In this document: piece after piece, positions 6,421 to 7,009 of the stretch
Layout of the letters: every line of letters begins with the position of its first letter
How positions within the stretch are numbered: the stretch's first letter is position 1
Assembly (NCBI GenBank): GCA_945952355.1
Contig: CAMFIW010000145.1
Location: 1 to 7,009, forward strand
Length of the DNA stretch: 7,009 nucleotides
DNA from: an uncultured Phenylobacterium sp.
GTDB lineage: Bacteria; Pseudomonadota; Alphaproteobacteria; Caulobacterales; Caulobacteraceae
Direction: 5' to 3'
Translations under genes and position numbers: made by a program
Notes under the pieces: generated by a model
Database searches by the model: none
What the model was told of the DNA's origin: nothing
What the model saw: the letters and a program-made list of their open reading frames with translations, nothing else

Positions 6421-7009
6421 TCAGAACAGCGGGCCGCCCTTCCAGAGGCCGGCCATCAGGGCGGCGAACAGCAGCGCGCCCGCCAAAGCGTTCGACTTGA
6501 ACAGTGTTAGAGCCGCCTTGCCGTCGCGGACGTCAAGCGCCTGGGCCTGGCGGGACAGGTGGACACCGTAGAGCGCCGCCGGCGGCAGGAACAAGGGTCC
6601 AAGCTTGCCGAACCATGCGGCCGCGAGCGCCAGGACGAAGGCCAGGACGTAGAAGACCAGCACGCCCTTCGGCGCGGCTTCGCCCAGCCGACGGGCGGAG
6701 GACTTCACACCGGCCAGGGCGTCGTCCTCCAGGTCCTGCACGGCGTAGATCGTGTCGTAGCCAAGGGTCCAGAACACGCCGCCAGCGTAGAGCAAGACCG
6801 CCGGCCAGCTCAGCGTTCCGGTCGCCGCTGCGAAGCCGAGAAGGGCGCCCCAGTTGAACGTCAGGCCGAGCCAGGCCTGCGGCCACCACGTGATCCGCTT
6901 CATGAACGGATAGCCGGCCACCAGCAGCAACGAGCCGAAGCCCAGGCCGATGGCGAGCGGCGGCATGGTCAAGAGGATGCCGAGCGACACCAAGCAACAG
7001 ACGGCGACG
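6421..7009 (-). CDS. ubiA: 4-hydroxybenzoate polyprenyltransferase UbiA, 5' end cut by window
   Basis: Integral membrane enzyme that attaches the polyprenyl chain to 4-hydroxybenzoate, an early step in ubiquinone synthesis. About 196 C-terminal residues are present. The frame stays open through the window edge, so the TTG at 6993 is probably internal rather than the start; compared with the usual 290-300 residues, about 100 are missing, including the first Asp-rich (NDxxDxxxD) motif. The second Asp-rich motif is intact: YDTIYAVQDLEDD, with its first Asp codon at 6756-6754, followed by GVKSSARRLG. The stretch YPFMKRITWWPQ and then LGLTFNWGALLG is highly characteristic of UbiA rather than of homogentisate or menaquinone prenyltransferases. 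Several hydrophobic segments are consistent with the multi-helix fold. Stop TGA is at 6421-6423, 11 nt before the P450. Confidence 0.95.
   Translation of the reverse strand, partial: VAVCCLVSLGILLTMPPLAIGLGFGSLLLVAGYPFMKRITWWPQAWLGLTFNWGALLGFAAATGTLSWPAVLLYAGGVFWTLGYDTIYAVQDLEDDALAGVKSSARRLGEAAPKGVLVFYVLAFVLALAAAWFGKLGPLFLPPAALYGVHLSRQAQALDVRDGKAALTLFKSNALAGALLFAALMAGLWKGGPLF

Noticed and set aside
5216..6571. Plus-strand open frame of 451 codons opposite the P450
   Set aside because: Antisense shadow: repetitive His/Gly/Leu/Arg content, no motif, and it runs across the P450-ubiA junction.
1..7009. CRISPR arrays, insertion sequences, tRNA or rRNA genes, defence-system genes
   Set aside because: No regularly spaced repeats, transposase motifs, structural RNA signatures or known defence domains were found on either strand.

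Overview
This window is GC-rich (hand counts of single 60-base lines run from about 55% to 72%) and has the look of an alphaproteobacterial chromosome, most likely Caulobacterales (Caulobacter/Phenylobacterium type). The pointers are GC-driven codon use, a ubiA homologue, a bacterial METTL20-type methyltransferase, a soluble P450 and an RtxC/CrtR-like fatty acid desaturase. The taxonomic placement is inference only. All seven genes read on the minus strand, so the biological order runs from high to low coordinates. I see no RNA gene, insertion sequence, CRISPR array, prophage or attachment site.

From the right edge: a 4-hydroxybenzoate polyprenyltransferase (UbiA, N-terminus beyond the window) is followed after 11 nt by a cytochrome P450 whose Shine-Dalgarno sequence abuts the ubiA stop, so these two are very probably co-transcribed. 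A GC-only hairpin lies just behind the P450 stop. Next come a membrane fatty acid desaturase with no Shine-Dalgarno but a -10-like hexamer placed for leaderless transcription, and, 12 nt later, a METTL20-like (ETF-beta lysine) methyltransferase. A small VOC/glyoxalase-fold protein follows after 45 nt.

The left half holds a secreted or lipid-anchored trypsin-like serine protease with an unrecognised N-terminal domain and locally lower GC, then a Tat-exported gamma-glutamyltransferase of the acylase-like (YwrD-type) branch, truncated at the left edge.

The products are mostly housekeeping or accessory metabolism: ubiquinone side-chain attachment, an oxygenase of unknown substrate, lipid desaturation, protein methylation linked to electron-transfer flavoprotein, and two periplasmic hydrolases. 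I do not see a convincing new multi-gene system. The points most worth a second look are the P450 with a non-canonical I-helix (Leu where the acidic residue normally sits) coupled to ubiA, the putatively leaderless desaturase, and the compositionally distinct two-domain protease.
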